Source: Cricetomys ansorgei
Taxonomy: Eukaryota; Chordata; Mammalia; Rodentia; Nesomyidae
Length of the DNA stretch: 64,000 nucleotides
Reading direction: 5' to 3'
Assembly: GCA_026225945.1 (NCBI GenBank)
Contig: JAMJFZ010000596.1
Span: forward strand, 1,870,001 to 1,934,000
Shown: piece after piece, positions 19,710-30,804 of the stretch
Layout: the number at the start of each line of letters is the position of its first letter
Numbering within the stretch: the stretch's first letter is position 1
Translations under genes and position numbers: made by a program
The notes under the pieces: generated by a model
Told to the model about the DNA's origin: nothing
The model's database searches: none
The model's input: the letters and a program-made list of their open reading frames with translations, nothing else

Positions 19710-21360
19710 GGACCCCTCTTCCCACCCCGAGGGAGGAGGAGTTCACTTTGGGTCACTTTTTTGACTTTTGTTTATATAAATTTTCCTCTCGTCTCCAAGG
19801 TCAGCCTCCTGCAGGTAAAGAGCAAATGTATGAAATGCTTTATTTTTGTTAAGAGAAGGTTTTAAAAGTTCCCTGGCTGGGTGCTGGGTGCTGGGTGCTG
19901 GGTGCTCCCCCAACCCCTTAAGCCTCAGCCTTGGGACCAGTTGCCGCGCTTGCTCAGACAGCGACTTTCTGCCCACTTGGAGCTGAAGAGAGAGTGTCGA
20001 GGCCTCTGGGGGTTTTGTTTCCTGATTTGCTTCGTTAAACTTAGAGCCGGTGTGTGAGCCTTGGCAGTGCTGTCTGCAGGCGTACCCAGGACCCGTGCTC
20101 CCTTCTGCCTGGTCTTCCTGGTTTGCCGGAGGTGGGAGGAAGCCCTAACAGGGTCCTTCCCATGTTCTGACTACCAGAACGGCCAAGAGCGACCCTGAGT
20201 GTGTGTGTGTGTGTGTGTGTGTACGCGCACGTGTGCATGGGTGCAGTGGGGCGGTCTCCCTGATGGGTGGAGATGAGAGGTGGAGTGGACCTGGGTGACA
20301 GACAGCTGCCTTCCCCTTTGGTCACACTCTAGAGGCTGTAGCCTCTGTGATCTCTGACCCCCGCTTACTCACAGAGGAGCCCAGACAAGTGGAGAAGCAG
20401 CTGGAGACCAGAGCTGGGCCCTGGGGGTTGCTGGACTGACTTAGAAAGCAGGTTTGCCAGGGGCTGGGTTGCTGTTGGCCACTTGGCAAGGCACCAGGCC
20501 CATTTCCTGTTTGATGCCCCAGGGACGGTTGGGGTCCGGTTTCCTGCTCAGAGCTGAGCTTTCCCCTTGGACGGAGTCTCCACCCCGGTGAGGTAAGGAC
20601 ACTGGTCTTGGAGTGGAGAAGCTGAGATTGGTAGCTTTGCCTCTCTCTCTCTGCAGGCGGTGTGACCTTGGCCTAAACCACCTTTCTGACTTGGCTGTCC
20701 CCGTCTACCCTGGTCCCCCAAACTCAGCTGGACCGTGGGAGGAATAAAGAGTTGTTTATTTTGTTTTTGTTTATGGAAGTTTAACTGCAGTCATTGGAGG
20801 CTTCTCGGGTCTGACTGTACTTGCAGCTTGGCAACTTTTTAAAAGTCCTAATGGGAATAATTAGTATGTAACTTTTTATGGGTTTATGGTATGGGTCAAG
20901 TCAGATACTATACATGAGCTTTGACCATGATTCGGCACAGGATTCACCCTGGAAGGGGTTTCAAACTTTCTGTTTCCAAACGGCAGCTTCTTAGGTGAGC
21001 TGCCACTCCGAGGCCGCCCCTGGCCTTGCAAGTCTGAAGTCCTCTGCATGGCTAGGTGGTTCTGGCATGAGCCACCTGGGCTCCTTGACCTTGGCAGGCC
21101 TCTGGCGTCTCTGCTCCTCAGATCTGGGCGTTTTATAAAGGCCTGATTGTACGGTCACTCCAAGCAGCGGTAAGAGAGTGCGTGAGCAGGCAGATGGCCA
21201 CCTTGCCTACCAGGGGCGGTCTTTTTCACTCCTTCGGGGTTCGCGTGAGCAAGGCTTGGAGGACTCACTGCAGCTGCAGGCACACAATCGGGCCTTTTGC
21301 ACTGCATTTCATTTAATATGCTGTGTAGGGCATAGAGTCAGGTCCTGAGGGCTCTCCTGA
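19710..21360. other. Putative intron 1 start, mostly unique sequence
   Basis: No exon recognised. It contains GGGTGCTGGGTGCTG tandem words (19879-19906) and a (TG)n/(GT) run at 20198-20240. AT-rich blocks at 20750-20790 and 20840-20900 look unique. GTGTGACCTTGGCCTAAACC near 20658 could be a MIR fragment (low confidence). Confidence 0.5.
20198..20243. repeat. (GT)n microsatellite
   Basis: About 12 GT units continue into GTACGCGCACGTGTGC, an alternating purine-pyrimidine stretch. Confidence 0.95.
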
Positions 21361-21363
21361 CGG

Positions 21364-22222
21364 AGCCTGGTCATCAGGCCCCCCAGATGGAGCCCGGTCA
21401 TCAGGCCCCCCAGATGGAGCCCAGTCATCAGGCCCCCCAGATAGAGCCCAGTCATCAGGCCCCCCAGATCGAGCCCAGTCATCAGGCCCCCCAGATGGAG
21501 CCCAGTCATCAGGCCCCCCAGACGGAGCCCGGGTCATCAGGCCCCCCAGATCGAGCCCGGGTCATCAGGCCCCCCAGATCGAGCCCGGGTCATCAGGCCC
21601 CCAGATAGAGCCCGGGTCATCAGGCCCCCCAGATAGAGCCCAGTCATCAGGCCCCCCAGATCGAGCCCAGGTCATCAGGCCCCCCAGATCGAGCCCAGGT
21701 CATCAGGCCCCCCAGATCGAGCCCAGGTCATCAGGCCCCCCAGTGCGAGCCCAGGTCATCACGTCCCCCAGATGGAGCCCAGGTCATCAGGCCCCCCCTG
21801 ATGGAGCCCAGGTCATCAGGCCCCCCCAGATCGAGCCCGGTCATCAGGCCCCCCAGATGGAGCCCAGTCATCAGGCCCCCCAGTGCGAGCCCAGGTCATC
21901 AGGCCCCCCAGTGCGAGCCCAGGTCATCAGGCCCCCCAGATAGAGCCCAGGTCATCAGGCCCCCCAGATGGAGCCTAGGTCATCACGCCCCCCAGATAGA
22001 GCCCAGGTCATCAGGCCCCCCCGATGGAGCCCAGGTCATCAGGCACCCCCAGATCGAGCCCGGGTCATCACGCCCCCCAGATCAAGCCCGGGTCATCACG
22101 CCCCCCAGATAGAGCCCAGTCATCAGGCCCCCCAGATGGAGCCCGGGTCATGAGGCCCCCCAGATGGAGCCCAGGTCATCAGGCCCCTCAGATGGAGCCC
22201 GGGTCATCATGCCCCCCAGTCA
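21364..22222. repeat. 27/28-bp GC-rich minisatellite, about 31 copies
   Basis: The unit is GGCCCCCCAGATGGAGCCC followed by (A/G)(G)GTCATCA. Variable sites are ATGG/ATCG/ATAG/GTGCG after CCCAG, CCAG versus CCGG before GTCATCA, and occasional CACGCC for CAGGCC. Copies of 27 and 28 bp are mixed, so open frames shift and cannot encode one protein. The array sits about 1.9 kb downstream of the predicted exon 1. Confidence 0.97.
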
Positions 22223-23079
22223 GGCCTATTAAGCATATTTTTACCTCTGCCCTAGAAGCTTGACCTGCCTTTCCAGACTGAGTCTGTGCCCTACGTGTTT
22301 GAAAATGGACCCCATCTGTTCACTCCTCGTGGGAGGGGCAAAGGATGCTCTTTTTCAGAGATGTTGGGAGAAGGCTAGTCTCCACCACCAGAAGGGCCAC
22401 TTGGATCTTTGGGGTTAGTGCCTGCTGGGTGGGAGGTGCCCTGGTGAACAGTGTCTGGCTCCACCCCCTTCTCTCTTTCTGAACAATGCTCCTTGAACCC
22501 TCTTGCCCTCTTAGTCGGGGTGTCCAAGTGTCACTCTTAGCCCTGAAAAGGTTCTCCTAAGTACGTGACGGACGTGAGTGCCAGTAGGCCTACTAGAAGG
22601 CCTGGGCGGTGTGGAAGAGACTTGGTGACCCCGAGCTGCTTCCGGACAGGCCTTTTGCTTTCTGAATGGCTGTGGGGCACGACTCACTTGGAAGCTTGCT
22701 AATTAGGGAGCTGCTACTATAGTGCGCCTGAGGTGAGACAGGTGAGGTGGTGAACGGGCGGATCTCCAACCCTCCTGTAGGCTTTGGGCCAGCAGGGCGG
22801 CTCCTGGGCCACCTGCTCAGGGGGCCCCACCTTTCTAGGAAGCACCGAGCAGCCAGCCCTGTGACTGCCCTGTGTCTAACGTGTGGCACTGGCTTCTCAG
22901 GAGGCTGCTCACGGCCAGCAGCCTCCATGTGTTGGCTGCTAAGTGGGTTATGTTGATGCTTCTAATTTATTCCTGTGGCCATCGGGGCCCGGGATGCTGG
23001 CGGAGTGGCTTTTAGCCCGAGCCTCTGACACTTTTCTGAGTTAAGGATTACTATGATGAAGGCCAGGGTGCAGGATTCA
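22223..23079. other. Unassigned sequence
   Basis: No repeat or gene recognised. The 22593-22928 minus-strand open frame has no protein-like features. Confidence 0.45.
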
Positions 23080-23295
23080 TCTTTTGAGAGGTGGGGAGGG
23101 TCTCACGCAGCCCAGGCGGACAGCAAACCCACTGTGAACTCCTAATCCCTCTGCCTCCACCTCCCAGGGGCTGGGATGTGGGCATACACACTAGACCACA
23201 CTACTGTCATTATGTCATGCTAAGCTAGTGGTCAACCCCTAGGCTCAAGTGGTCCTGCCTCAGCCTCCCACTGCGGGGACCCCAGGCCTGTGCTG
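23080..23295 (-). mobile_element. Diverged B1-type SINE fragments
   Basis: GGAGGGTCTCACGCAGCCCAGGC, CTCTGCCTCCACCTCCCAG and GCTGGGATGTGGGCATACAC are reversed B1 text. A second partial copy (CTCAAGTGGTCCTGCCTCAGCCTCCC) follows at 23240-23270. Confidence 0.65.
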
Positions 23296-23489
23296 CAGCC
23301 CCCAGCCAGGATGTGTCCTGCTTTCTTGTAAAGGTGCTTTTAAACTCGCTGTCTGGACTGAGATGGGCGTAAGGAGAACGCATTCTGCCTTCCCAGACAC
23401 CTGCAAGCCGTAGGGTTTAGTAAGTGTCCTGTGTGATTTGATGAGAGCTGTCCCCTGTAGGCGCGGGTGTTTGAACACTGGTGGAAGTT

Positions 23490-23735
23490 GAGGAGCGGCA
23501 GCCCTGCTGGAGGAAGTACATCACTAGGGGTGGGCTTTGTGCTCTTCCAGTTCCTTCTGTTTTCTGTTTGTGGCTGAAAGTGTGATCTCTCAGTTTCCCC
23601 GCCTCCTACCGTGCCTGCAGCTCCCCAGCGTGCCTCCCTGCTGTGGATTCTTCACCTCCTGAACACAAATAAGCCCCAATACACTCCTTCTTCCTCAAGT
23701 TGCCTTGACTGTGGGGCTTCGACCGCGATGCACGC
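23490..23735 (+). mobile_element. MaLR-type LTR fragment
   Basis: The 3' half carries ACACAAATAAGCCCCAATAC and CCTCAAGTTGCCTTGACTGTGG. This is the polyadenylation-signal region and the TTGCCTTGG block of rodent MaLR LTRs. Confidence 0.55.
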
Positions 23736-24024
23736 ACATTCCCAGATGGAGAGGCCTGGGAGTGGCTATTTCTAGGCTGCCCTCCAGCACTAGTGTGCAG
23801 GACACATCAGGACATTCAAGAAGAGAAATCACTCAGAGAGAGCCTTGTGCCACCATCGGAGGTGGATACTGTGAATAACTAGGGGAGATAGGTATGTTAA
23901 ACTAGCCACCCCGATACAAACGGCCTGGATTGCAATGGCAGACCATGCTGTGTGTATTCAGGGAGCTTTAAACCCAACCTCTCTCCAGCCCAGGCTTGGG
24001 CTCTCTGTGTCTTTGGTTCTTCTC

Positions 24025-24039
24025 ATCTCCTCCTTCTCC

Positions 24040-24074
<35 letters not shown>

Positions 24075-24125
24075 CTTCATCACCCCCTCCCTGCCTCCCT
24101 CCTCTCATCTCTCATCTAGTCTCTC
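24025..24125. repeat. (TCC)n polypyrimidine tract
   Basis: About 100 nt of CTCCTCCTCTTCC words. The + strand reading gives a poly-Ser ORF with no gene support. Mirror symmetry makes triplex DNA possible. Confidence 0.93.
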
Positions 24126-24134
24126 TTAAGAACT

Positions 24135-24450
24135 AGGGTTGGTTAAGTGACCTAATCAGTAAAGTGCAGCTTGAGTTCTGTCCCCAGCTCCCAGGCAGGA
24201 ATGCCCAGCTGGCCTGAGCTGGTGATTCTAGCACTGAGAGGCAGAGACAAGTGGATCCTTCAGTCTCTCTGTCCAGTCTGTCCAGCTTAGTAGTTGAACT
24301 CCAAGCCAGTGAGAGATTGGCTTGCATCAAAAGTGGGGCAGACAGTTCCTAAGAATGAACCTGAGGTTATCCTCTGGCCTCTGTGTGCACATGTGTTCCC
24401 ACGGGCACACGAACACACACACCCACCCACCCACACACACACACACACAG
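24135..24450 (+). mobile_element. RSINE1/B4A-like SINE
   Basis: Head GTTGGTTAAGTGACCTAATC, body AGCACTGAGAGGCAGAGACAAG, CTCCAAGCCAGTGAG and TTATCCTCTGGCCTCTGTGTGC. It ends in (CCCA)n(CA)n at 24410-24450. Confidence 0.75.
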
Positions 24451-24865
24451 TAAAAGGAGTTAGTGGGAGATAGCCCTGAATGTGCAAACTGCATGACTGA
24501 CAGTTTCTGAAGTCCGTACCCTCTCGCCCTTCCCGGCACTCAGTCTTACGGCACCTGCTCGATGCCTGGACTTTAGTACCAGATAACACAATCATGTTGA
24601 TTGAAATACCATCCACTAACAGGCTCACAGGGACGAGCTGGTGGGAAATTCCATGATGAATTGTGTTGCTCCAAACTGATTTACCTAATATCATTTTTAA
24701 TTAACTAGGGGCGCGAGGTTTTTTCCCTGTATTTGGAGAGCCTGTCTGCATAGAAGGAGCCATTGGGTTGTGAGTGCTCGCTGTGGGTTCCCTGGTTGGC
24801 TGGTGGGATAAGTGAGTCCTTCTGGGCCGATGATTTGCAGCGGTCAACATTCGGCGATCTAAAAA

Positions 24866-25042
24866 TGATGTGCATGTGCGTGTCTCTCTGTGAACGTGCA
24901 CTTGAGTGCAGGTGCCCATGGAGGCCAAAGGAGAGCCGCACATTCCCGGAAGCTGGATTACAGGTGGTTGTGGCCACTCCATGTGCGTGCTGGGACCTCA
25001 GGTTCTGTAAGAGCAGCACCTGTAACTGCTAATCCTCCCTCC
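24866..25042 (-). mobile_element. B3 SINE
   Basis: GTGCAGGTGCCCATGGAGGCC, GCTGGATTACAGGTGGTTGTGG and GTGCTGGGACCTCAGG form a reversed, moderately diverged B3. Confidence 0.8.
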
Positions 25043-26085
25043 CCTCCGAGCTGCTGGGATTTTAGAAATCTGTAAAGCCCATTTGTCTTAGTGCAGACTT
25101 GCCTCTGTGTCTTACGGATCCTTAAATTATCCCTAGTTTGCGATGGGGCCCAGGAAAGAAGAGTCCTTAATGCTGGAGGTGGTTTGGCCTCACCTGGGAG
25201 AGGAGTTACTGTGGGGTGCGGAAGCCATCCCCGACTGTCTGAAGGTCGCTGGGAGACTTCTCCAAGAGTAGGGAGATCCTTCCAACCTGCAGGAGAGTCG
25301 CTCATCCTCAGTGGCGTGAGAAGTCAGAGATGGACGGCCGCAGAGGGCTCCTCGGCCTGTGCCACGGCGATCAAGATCAGCTGTGTGATGGAGGGAGGAG
25401 GCTGTGTCCCAGTGCGGAGCAGCTTGGAAAGGCTAGTGCTTCTGAGACGGGCTTAGTCTCTGCTGTTTCTGTGTAAATCTTGGTCCCTGCTGTAGTGAGC
25501 GGCAGAGGCAGACTACAGGAACACAGAGGGTTTGCTGTTCAGAACGGGGTCAGAGGGCATCATGGTAGTCACCACCACCACCACCACCACCACGGTGATC
25601 ATTGCCATGGTTATCAGCACCATCAGCACCATCCTCATCCATCTGGAAGCTTCTTAGACCTGCAGACTATCAGCCCAGCTAAATCTGAACCTGCATTTTA
25701 AACATATCCCCAGGCAGTGTGCTCATTGAGTCATCTCTTTGTGTTACGCAGGCAGGTTCTTTTCTGAGCTGGCCAGCCCTTGTGGATGTTGGGAAGAACT
25801 AGTTTCTAGCATCTGTTCCTGCCGTGCTTGAGGGAGCTGGGGCTCAGTGTTCCCCCCACCCCTGCGGGGCACTGAAAGGAAAAGGCTCAGTGCTTCTTGG
25901 GAAGGATTGTTGAGCTACTCCTTCCCCTTGGTGGGGGTGGGAAAGGTTACCTTCCTTTAATCTCGTGCAGTGGACTGTAAAGTGGGAGGAGCCGGAGAGA
26001 GAAAGGGCAACTGCCTTTCTGTCAGCAGCCAGGAGAACGGTCCCAAACGTGTAGTCAGCCAGAAGCATTCTGCACCTGCCTCAGG
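25043..26085. other. Unassigned sequence with a (CAC)n tract
   Basis: Mostly low-copy-looking sequence. (ACC)n runs from 25570 to 25593 (eight triplets), followed by CATCAGCAC repeats near 25615-25640. The 25091-25456 open frame (121 codons) shows no recognisable protein. Confidence 0.5.
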
Positions 26086-26089
26086 GATG

Positions 26090-26300
26090 TATACATTCTT
26101 ATACATACATATGCTCTCGTGCACATACGTGTATCTGCACACACACACACATATACGTATATACACATGCACACATATACGCATATACCTGCACAAATAT
26201 GCATATATGCACACGCCTGTAAATATAAACACATCCATGCACATATGTGCACATGCATATATACATGTAAACACGTATGCATATCAACATGCATAGAGGA
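26090..26300. repeat. (ACATAT/CACA)n microsatellite
   Basis: About 210 bp of mixed ACATATAC, ATGCACAT and CACACA words, probably the expanded tail of the adjacent reversed B4. Confidence 0.92.
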
Positions 26301-26317
26301 GTATACACAAGGATAGA

Positions 26318-26531
26318 CCGGCTGTTTTATGATAGGGTCTCATTCTCATGTAGCCCAGACTGGCCTCAAACTTGTCATGTAGCTAAGGATGACTGAACTT
26401 CTCCTGCCTCCTTCCAAGTGCTGAGATTACAGGTGTGCACCACCATGTCAGGTTTTATGTGGTGCCAGGAATCAAATGCAGGTTTTTGTGCATGTTGGAG
26501 AAGCACCTACCAACCGAGCTACAGCCCAGCC
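26318..26531 (-). mobile_element. B4 SINE
   Basis: Reversed B1-like part (GGGTCTCATTCTCATGTAGCCC, GAGATTACAGGTGTGCACCACC), then the reversed ID head (CCAACCGAGCTACAGCCC). Confidence 0.9.
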
Positions 26532-27090
26532 TTCTTGAGTTCTTAAAAATTCACCAGTTGTTAGCTGGGCCGCTGACACGCCCACCAGTTCAGCCCAGCC
26601 GCTGACACACCCACGGACCGTTTCCTGTTGAGTGCATCTGCAGAGCCGGCTCCCTCACACTGTGAGCAGAGGCGTCACAGGCACAGAGGCTGAATGGCAG
26701 TGTGGGGAGGTAAAATACCCAGCGCCAGTGCGAGCCACCCTTCCTGCCCTTCAGTCAGGCACAGACTCCCAGACCCTGGTCCTCCATAGCCTTATGTGCA
26801 GATGAGAGCAGGCATCCAGTCTTTGCCAAGTTCTTTGTTTCTTTCCCCAGAAAGGGGGACTTTGCCCAAGTCGCTCAATGTAGGATGACAGAAAATCAAA
26901 ATTTCTTTAGGAGAATCACCTTTCATTTTCTTTGAAAACACGGATGAAATCTGTGTTGCGTTAACGTATCGTGTGTGTGGCATTAGGGGTGTTGTGTGGA
27001 GACCATTACCTGCATTTCCAGAATCTGCTTCATTGCCCCCAACTGAAGCACAACCCACTAAATGCATTTCTTCTCCTTCTCAGCCCACGA
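26532..27090. other. Unassigned sequence
   Basis: A near-duplicate word pair, GGGCCGCTGACACGCCCACC and CAGCCGCTGACACACCCACG (26567 and 26593), forms a 26-bp imperfect tandem duplication. Nothing else is recognised. Confidence 0.5.
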
Positions 27091-27094
27091 TGGC

Positions 27095-27385
27095 CACCTT
27101 TCTCCTCCCTGCCTCTGAACTTGACCGTACTGGGAACTCCATACAGGAAGAACCGTTGTCCTCGCGTCTCGATTGTCCTCGCCAGCGTAAAGTTTTTTAT
27201 GTTGAAGCACATGTCTGATTTCCTTTGTAAGGCTGAATAATCTTCATCCAGCAAGGGACACCTCGGTTTCCCATCTCTTGGCCACTGTGGATAACACTGC
27301 TAGGACCTTCGTTGTACAGATGATCCACTGGACCCTGCATTCATTTCTTTGGGGTATGGACCCAGAATTCCAGATCTGGGGGAGG
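27095..27385 (-). mobile_element. Ancient mammalian L1 (L1M) 3' fragment
   Basis: AGGCTGAATAATCTTCATCC, TTGGCCACTGTGGATAACACTGCTAGG and TTTCTTTGGGGTATGGACCCAGAATTCC match the well-known complement of the L1M ORF2/3' end. It is too decayed to code. Confidence 0.8.
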
Positions 27386-27427
27386 AAGAGGTGGCTCTGT
27401 AAACTTGTGTGTTATGACTAGTTTGTG

Positions 27428-27508
27428 GTTTTTCATTTTGCAGTTCTGGGGATGGAGCCCAGGGCTTTGTTCAGGCTGAACTTGTGTCTTACCACTGAGC
27501 CCAGTTAG
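27428..27508 (-). mobile_element. ID-like SINE fragment
   Basis: GGGGATGGAGCCCAGGGCTTTG and CTTACCACTGAGCCCAG are the complement of the ID head. Confidence 0.75.
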
Positions 27509-27964
27509 TTTCCTGATTCTGAATTCGGGGTTCTAATGGCGGATCGGGCTAACCTTAGATTGTGACTCTGAGTTGGGGACTTGGGGGTGTGCTCATGATA
27601 TCAAGGGTCGTTTTCAGTGAGTCCAGAGATGGGAGCCTTTCTCTACTGCTGAAACCTGGGGAGAAAATTGAGGCTCTGCTTTAGCTACAGGGATGGGCAG
27701 ATGGGTGTCATGTTCTGTGGGTGGACTTGGTGACCTTTGTGCTAAAGGATTAAAAACCCAAGCAAATAAACAGGAAAGCAAGCACATGCCCTGTGATTCA
27801 GGGTACCCTATAGTGATTTTAGAGCTAAGGTGGAGAATGGAACAGGACTGTGACTCACAGGGCTGTGTCTGTGAGCATGGCAGGTGGGGGCGGGGTGGGG
27901 AGGTTGGGGCAGGAGGGGCAGGTGGGGGGCAGGTGTTCCAGACAGGCAGAGAGAAATATCCCAA

Positions 27965-28082
27965 GTGCTGGGATATTTTAGATAGTCTGTCTGTGTAGTC
28001 TAGGCTGGCCTTGCACACATGATCCTGTCCCCGTCTCTCAGCTTCCTCTGGGCATTTACACGTGTGCGCCATCATGACCAAT
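27965..28082 (-). mobile_element. B1-like SINE
   Basis: GTGTAGTCTAGGCTGGCCTTGCAC, TCTCTCAGCTTCCTC and CACGTGTGCGCCATCATGACC are reversed B1 motifs. Confidence 0.75.
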
Positions 28083-28204
28083 TTAAAAGCCTTCCGATCT
28101 AGTGGTCTGGATGAAATGTAGTGCATGGTGAGCCTTCCTTTCCTCCTTGGGATTCGGTGCTTAGAGCATGGAGCCCAGCCACAGAACCCACCTCTTCTTT
28201 TCCC

Positions 28205-28287
28205 TGTTTGCTGCTCTGGGGACCGAGCCCAGGGCTTCATTCTTGCTGTGGTAGGGACTGACCACGGCACCACACCCCAGCGTTGGG
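28205..28287 (-). mobile_element. ID-like SINE fragment
   Basis: CTCTGGGGACCGAGCCCAGGGC followed by ACCACGGCACCACACCCCAG fits a reversed ID/B4 head. Confidence 0.6.
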
Positions 28288-28627
28288 GGTTGCACAAGTT
28301 TCCTCAGAGGTTAAAACATTCAGTCCTGCAGAAAGCTCCTTAGGTAGAAAGATGAACAACTCAAAATGTCTTCAGGAAGTCCCTGAAACTGACCAGTAGT
28401 GAAAAAGAAAAGCTGAGAGACCCCTCAGGCTGAAGGGAGCTGGACTGCAAACAGGACTCTGGCCAGACCACCTGCCTGCAGGTTTAGACCAACTGAGGCA
28501 CTGGAGGGGACACTTTCCGCCCTGCTGAGCTGCCTGCAGGCTGTGCAGTGAGCTCCAGGCTCCCAGCTTTGTGAGCTGTCAGCCATGCTGGGTGGGCTTT
28601 GGGGAGGCAGCTGTCTTTGAGTCATTC

Positions 28628-28828
28628 CTGCTCCTGTAAGTGACCCCTCACCCACACTCCTGTAAGTGACCCTCACCCACACTCCTGTAAGTGACCCCTC
28701 ACCCACACTCCTGTAAGTGACTCCTCACCCACACTCCTGTAAGTGACCCCTCACCACACTCCTGTAAGTGACCCCTCACCCACACTCCTGTAAGTGACCC
28801 CTCACCCACACTCCTGTAAGTGACCCCA
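28628..28828. repeat. 26-bp tandem repeat, 8 copies, each with GTAAGT
   Basis: The unit is ACTCCTGTAAGTGACCCCTC followed by ACCCAC. Eight copies differ only by one or two bases or single deletions (for example GACTCCTC for GACCCCTC, and ACCACACT for ACCCACACT). Every copy preserves TCCTGTAAGTGACC on the + strand, an almost perfect match to the 5' splice-site consensus. Confidence 0.96.
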
Positions 28829-29487
28829 ATACAACTCTTGGTTCACCAATGTGGACTTCGGTGGTATCCATGCTTCGGTCTGTCGCGGGGTCCTCGCCTG
28901 GGGTGAGAAGATTTGTGCTTGTCTCCCAGGAAAGGTTTGGTCACACAGCACCCTGCTCTGACAGGTCTCGAGTGTTGCCTAGTGTGGTAACCTTACTGGG
29001 GGATTAGGGATTGCACGAGTTGGTTTTGAGGCCTGGCTCCACGGGAATGCTGTGCTCTGCTCCCCGCAGCCCCCCACGGCCAGTGTGCTGATTTCCTTGG
29101 ACAGCAGCAACATGGAGAGGCCCTGGCACCATCAGGCGTTGGTGTGGTGGACTTTACAGATCCCCTGTTTGGGCTTTGAGGAGAGAGGGTTAACTTTGCC
29201 CTGGTCCCAGGACGTTAGGATGGCTAGGATAGGAATGGTGACATTCCGAAGATCTCTTGTGGGAAGAGCACTGCCTGCTGTTGAAGGAAACAGCTTGCTA
29301 TCTGAGAAAACAAGCCGCTGTTTCCATGATTGTGGCAGCAGATGAAGTTCCCAAACACATCGCTGGGAAGATAGAAGAAAATACGAGTGTTCACCTGTGC
29401 AGTGCCGTGCTTGTAGTGTGTACGAGGCGTGGGAGAGCCATCTGGATTCTGACGGAGTATTGAGCTGGGCGCCGTGGCTGGGCGGGC
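28829..29487. other. Unassigned sequence
   Basis: CTCTGCTCCCCGCAG at 29056-29070 resembles a splice acceptor, but no donor or coding segment could be paired with it. No repeat recognised. Confidence 0.45.
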
Positions 29488-29862
29488 CGTGTCTGTCAGC
29501 TCCACACCAGCCGTAGATACCCTGGGGAACTGCCTTCATCAGGCTGGCCTGTGGGCATGTCTGCGGGGGTTTCGTGTCCAGTGACTGATGTGGGGGCCCA
29601 GCGCACTGTTGGCGGTGCCACCCGTGGGCAGGTGGTCCTGGGTGTCAGGAGAAAGCCCACTGAGCAAGCCATGAAGAGCAATCCAGCAAACGCTGCCCCT
29701 CCATGGCCTCCGCTTCAGCCCCCGCCCCCAGGTTCCTGCCCGACCTCCCTCAGTGGTGGGCCGTGACCTGGAAGTGTAAGGTGAAATAAACCCTGACTCC
29801 CCCTGCTGCTTTTGTCCTCGGTGTCTGTCACAGTGGCGGGGAAGCCGGAAGACTGACTCAAG
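29488..29862 (+). mobile_element. MaLR-type LTR
   Basis: It shares blocks with the copies at 37.7, 39.5 and 61.0 kb: TGATGTGGGGGCCCAGC, GTGGTCCTGGGTGTC, ACTGAGCAAGCCATG, CCTCCATGGCCTC and GTGAAATAAACCCTGACTCC. It ends in the CTTTTGTCCTCGGTGTCTGTCACAG block. The AATAAA lies where the R region of an LTR would be. Confidence 0.75.
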
Positions 29863-29932
29863 TGTGAGGTAGCCTGGGCTACATTGCAAGACCTTGTCTT
29901 TAAAAATCCAAAATGAATAAATACATACATCG
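29863..29932 (+). mobile_element. B1 3' fragment
   Basis: GTGAGGTAGCCTGGGCTACATTGCAAGACC followed by TTGTCTTTAAAAATCC is the right end and A-rich tail of a forward B1-like element. Confidence 0.7.
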
Positions 29933-30052
29933 ACTGAAAAGATAACAGTGGTGGTTGCCGTGGGAACCTTAGTTACTGAATGGTACCTGGAGGTGCGCTG
30001 GCCCGGACTTGCGTGTAGAGGTGAGGCAGCCTTGGCTTCAGTCCTCACCTTT

Positions 30053-30265
30053 CTCTGTCTTTGAGGCAGGGTCTGTGTTTGTTGATCACAGCTGTGCACC
30101 CCAGACTAGCTGGTCTGTGAGCTTCTGGGAATCCATCTTTCTCTGCTGGGATACAGATGCACTCCAGTGCTCCGTGTTCCGTGGCTCTTGGAATCTGGAC
30201 TCAGGTCTTCAGGCTTGTTCAGCGACTATTTCACTCACCGAGCCGTGCCCCAGCCCAGCTGCCGT
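30053..30265 (-). mobile_element. RSINE1/B4A-like SINE
   Basis: TTTGAGGCAGGGTCTGTG, GACTAGCTGGTCTGTGAGC, AATCTGGACTCAGGTCTTCAGGC and CACTCACCGAGCCGTGCCCC are the reversed RSINE1 pattern. Confidence 0.8.
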
Positions 30266-30302
30266 TAGACAGAAAAGGATGACGGGAACGTGACCGTGAT
30301 AG

Positions 30303-30392
30303 GGGTCACATCTGTGGCTTGGGGGGAGAGAACTTGCCCCGCCTGCACAAGGCCCTGGGTTCACGTGCCAGCACCACAAAAGCGAGTAAGGA
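30303..30392 (+). mobile_element. ID-like SINE
   Basis: CTGTGGCTTGGGGGGAGAG, CAAGGCCCTGGGTTC and CAGCACCACAAAAGC match an ID head. Confidence 0.7.
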
Positions 30393-30804
30393 GAAATTTA
30401 TGATGTCCCTTGGAGTTTGGTTAGTTTTGTAGATGTCGAATTCTGTCTGGTGGGGGGACAGCGCACAGCAAGAAGCCTCACGGTGCAGTGGGGTGTCTGA
30501 CTTTGCCGTGGTGGTGAAAGCGTCCCAGGCCAGTGTGAGCGCCCAGACCCGCTCTGTCCTTACTCAGGGAGGAGGGCGGTGACCTCAGCTTGTGTGGGGG
30601 TCCTGGCGGGGTGGGAAGGAGCTGACAAGTTAGGGTGGCCTGAAAAGGGAAGGCTGGGAGCTGGGGGAGGCCCTGGGGGGTGGGGCGAGGCAGGACAGCC
30701 CGGCAGAGGAAGTTTTCTCTTCCCACTCTGTGGGCCTGGGGGGTGGAACTCAGGTCTTCAGGATCGGCGGCCAGAGCAGCTCTTTTATCACTTGTTTGCC
30801 TGTT

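Noticed and set aside
21387..22263. Repeated-peptide ORFs (HQAPQMEPS-like)
   Set aside because: Created by the 27/28-bp minisatellite and broken whenever a 28-bp unit occurs.
24025..24125. Poly-Ser ORF
   Set aside because: Translation of a (TCC)n tract.
25561..25600. Poly-His tract as a metal-binding protein segment
   Set aside because: A simple (CAC)n repeat in a 73-codon frame without other support.
28628..28828. CRISPR-like repeat-spacer array
   Set aside because: Units are directly tandem without unique spacers, and the genome is mammalian.
29056..29150. Possible internal exon after CTCTGCTCCCCGCAG
   Set aside because: No matching donor or conserved reading frame could be found, so a chance acceptor-like sequence is more likely.
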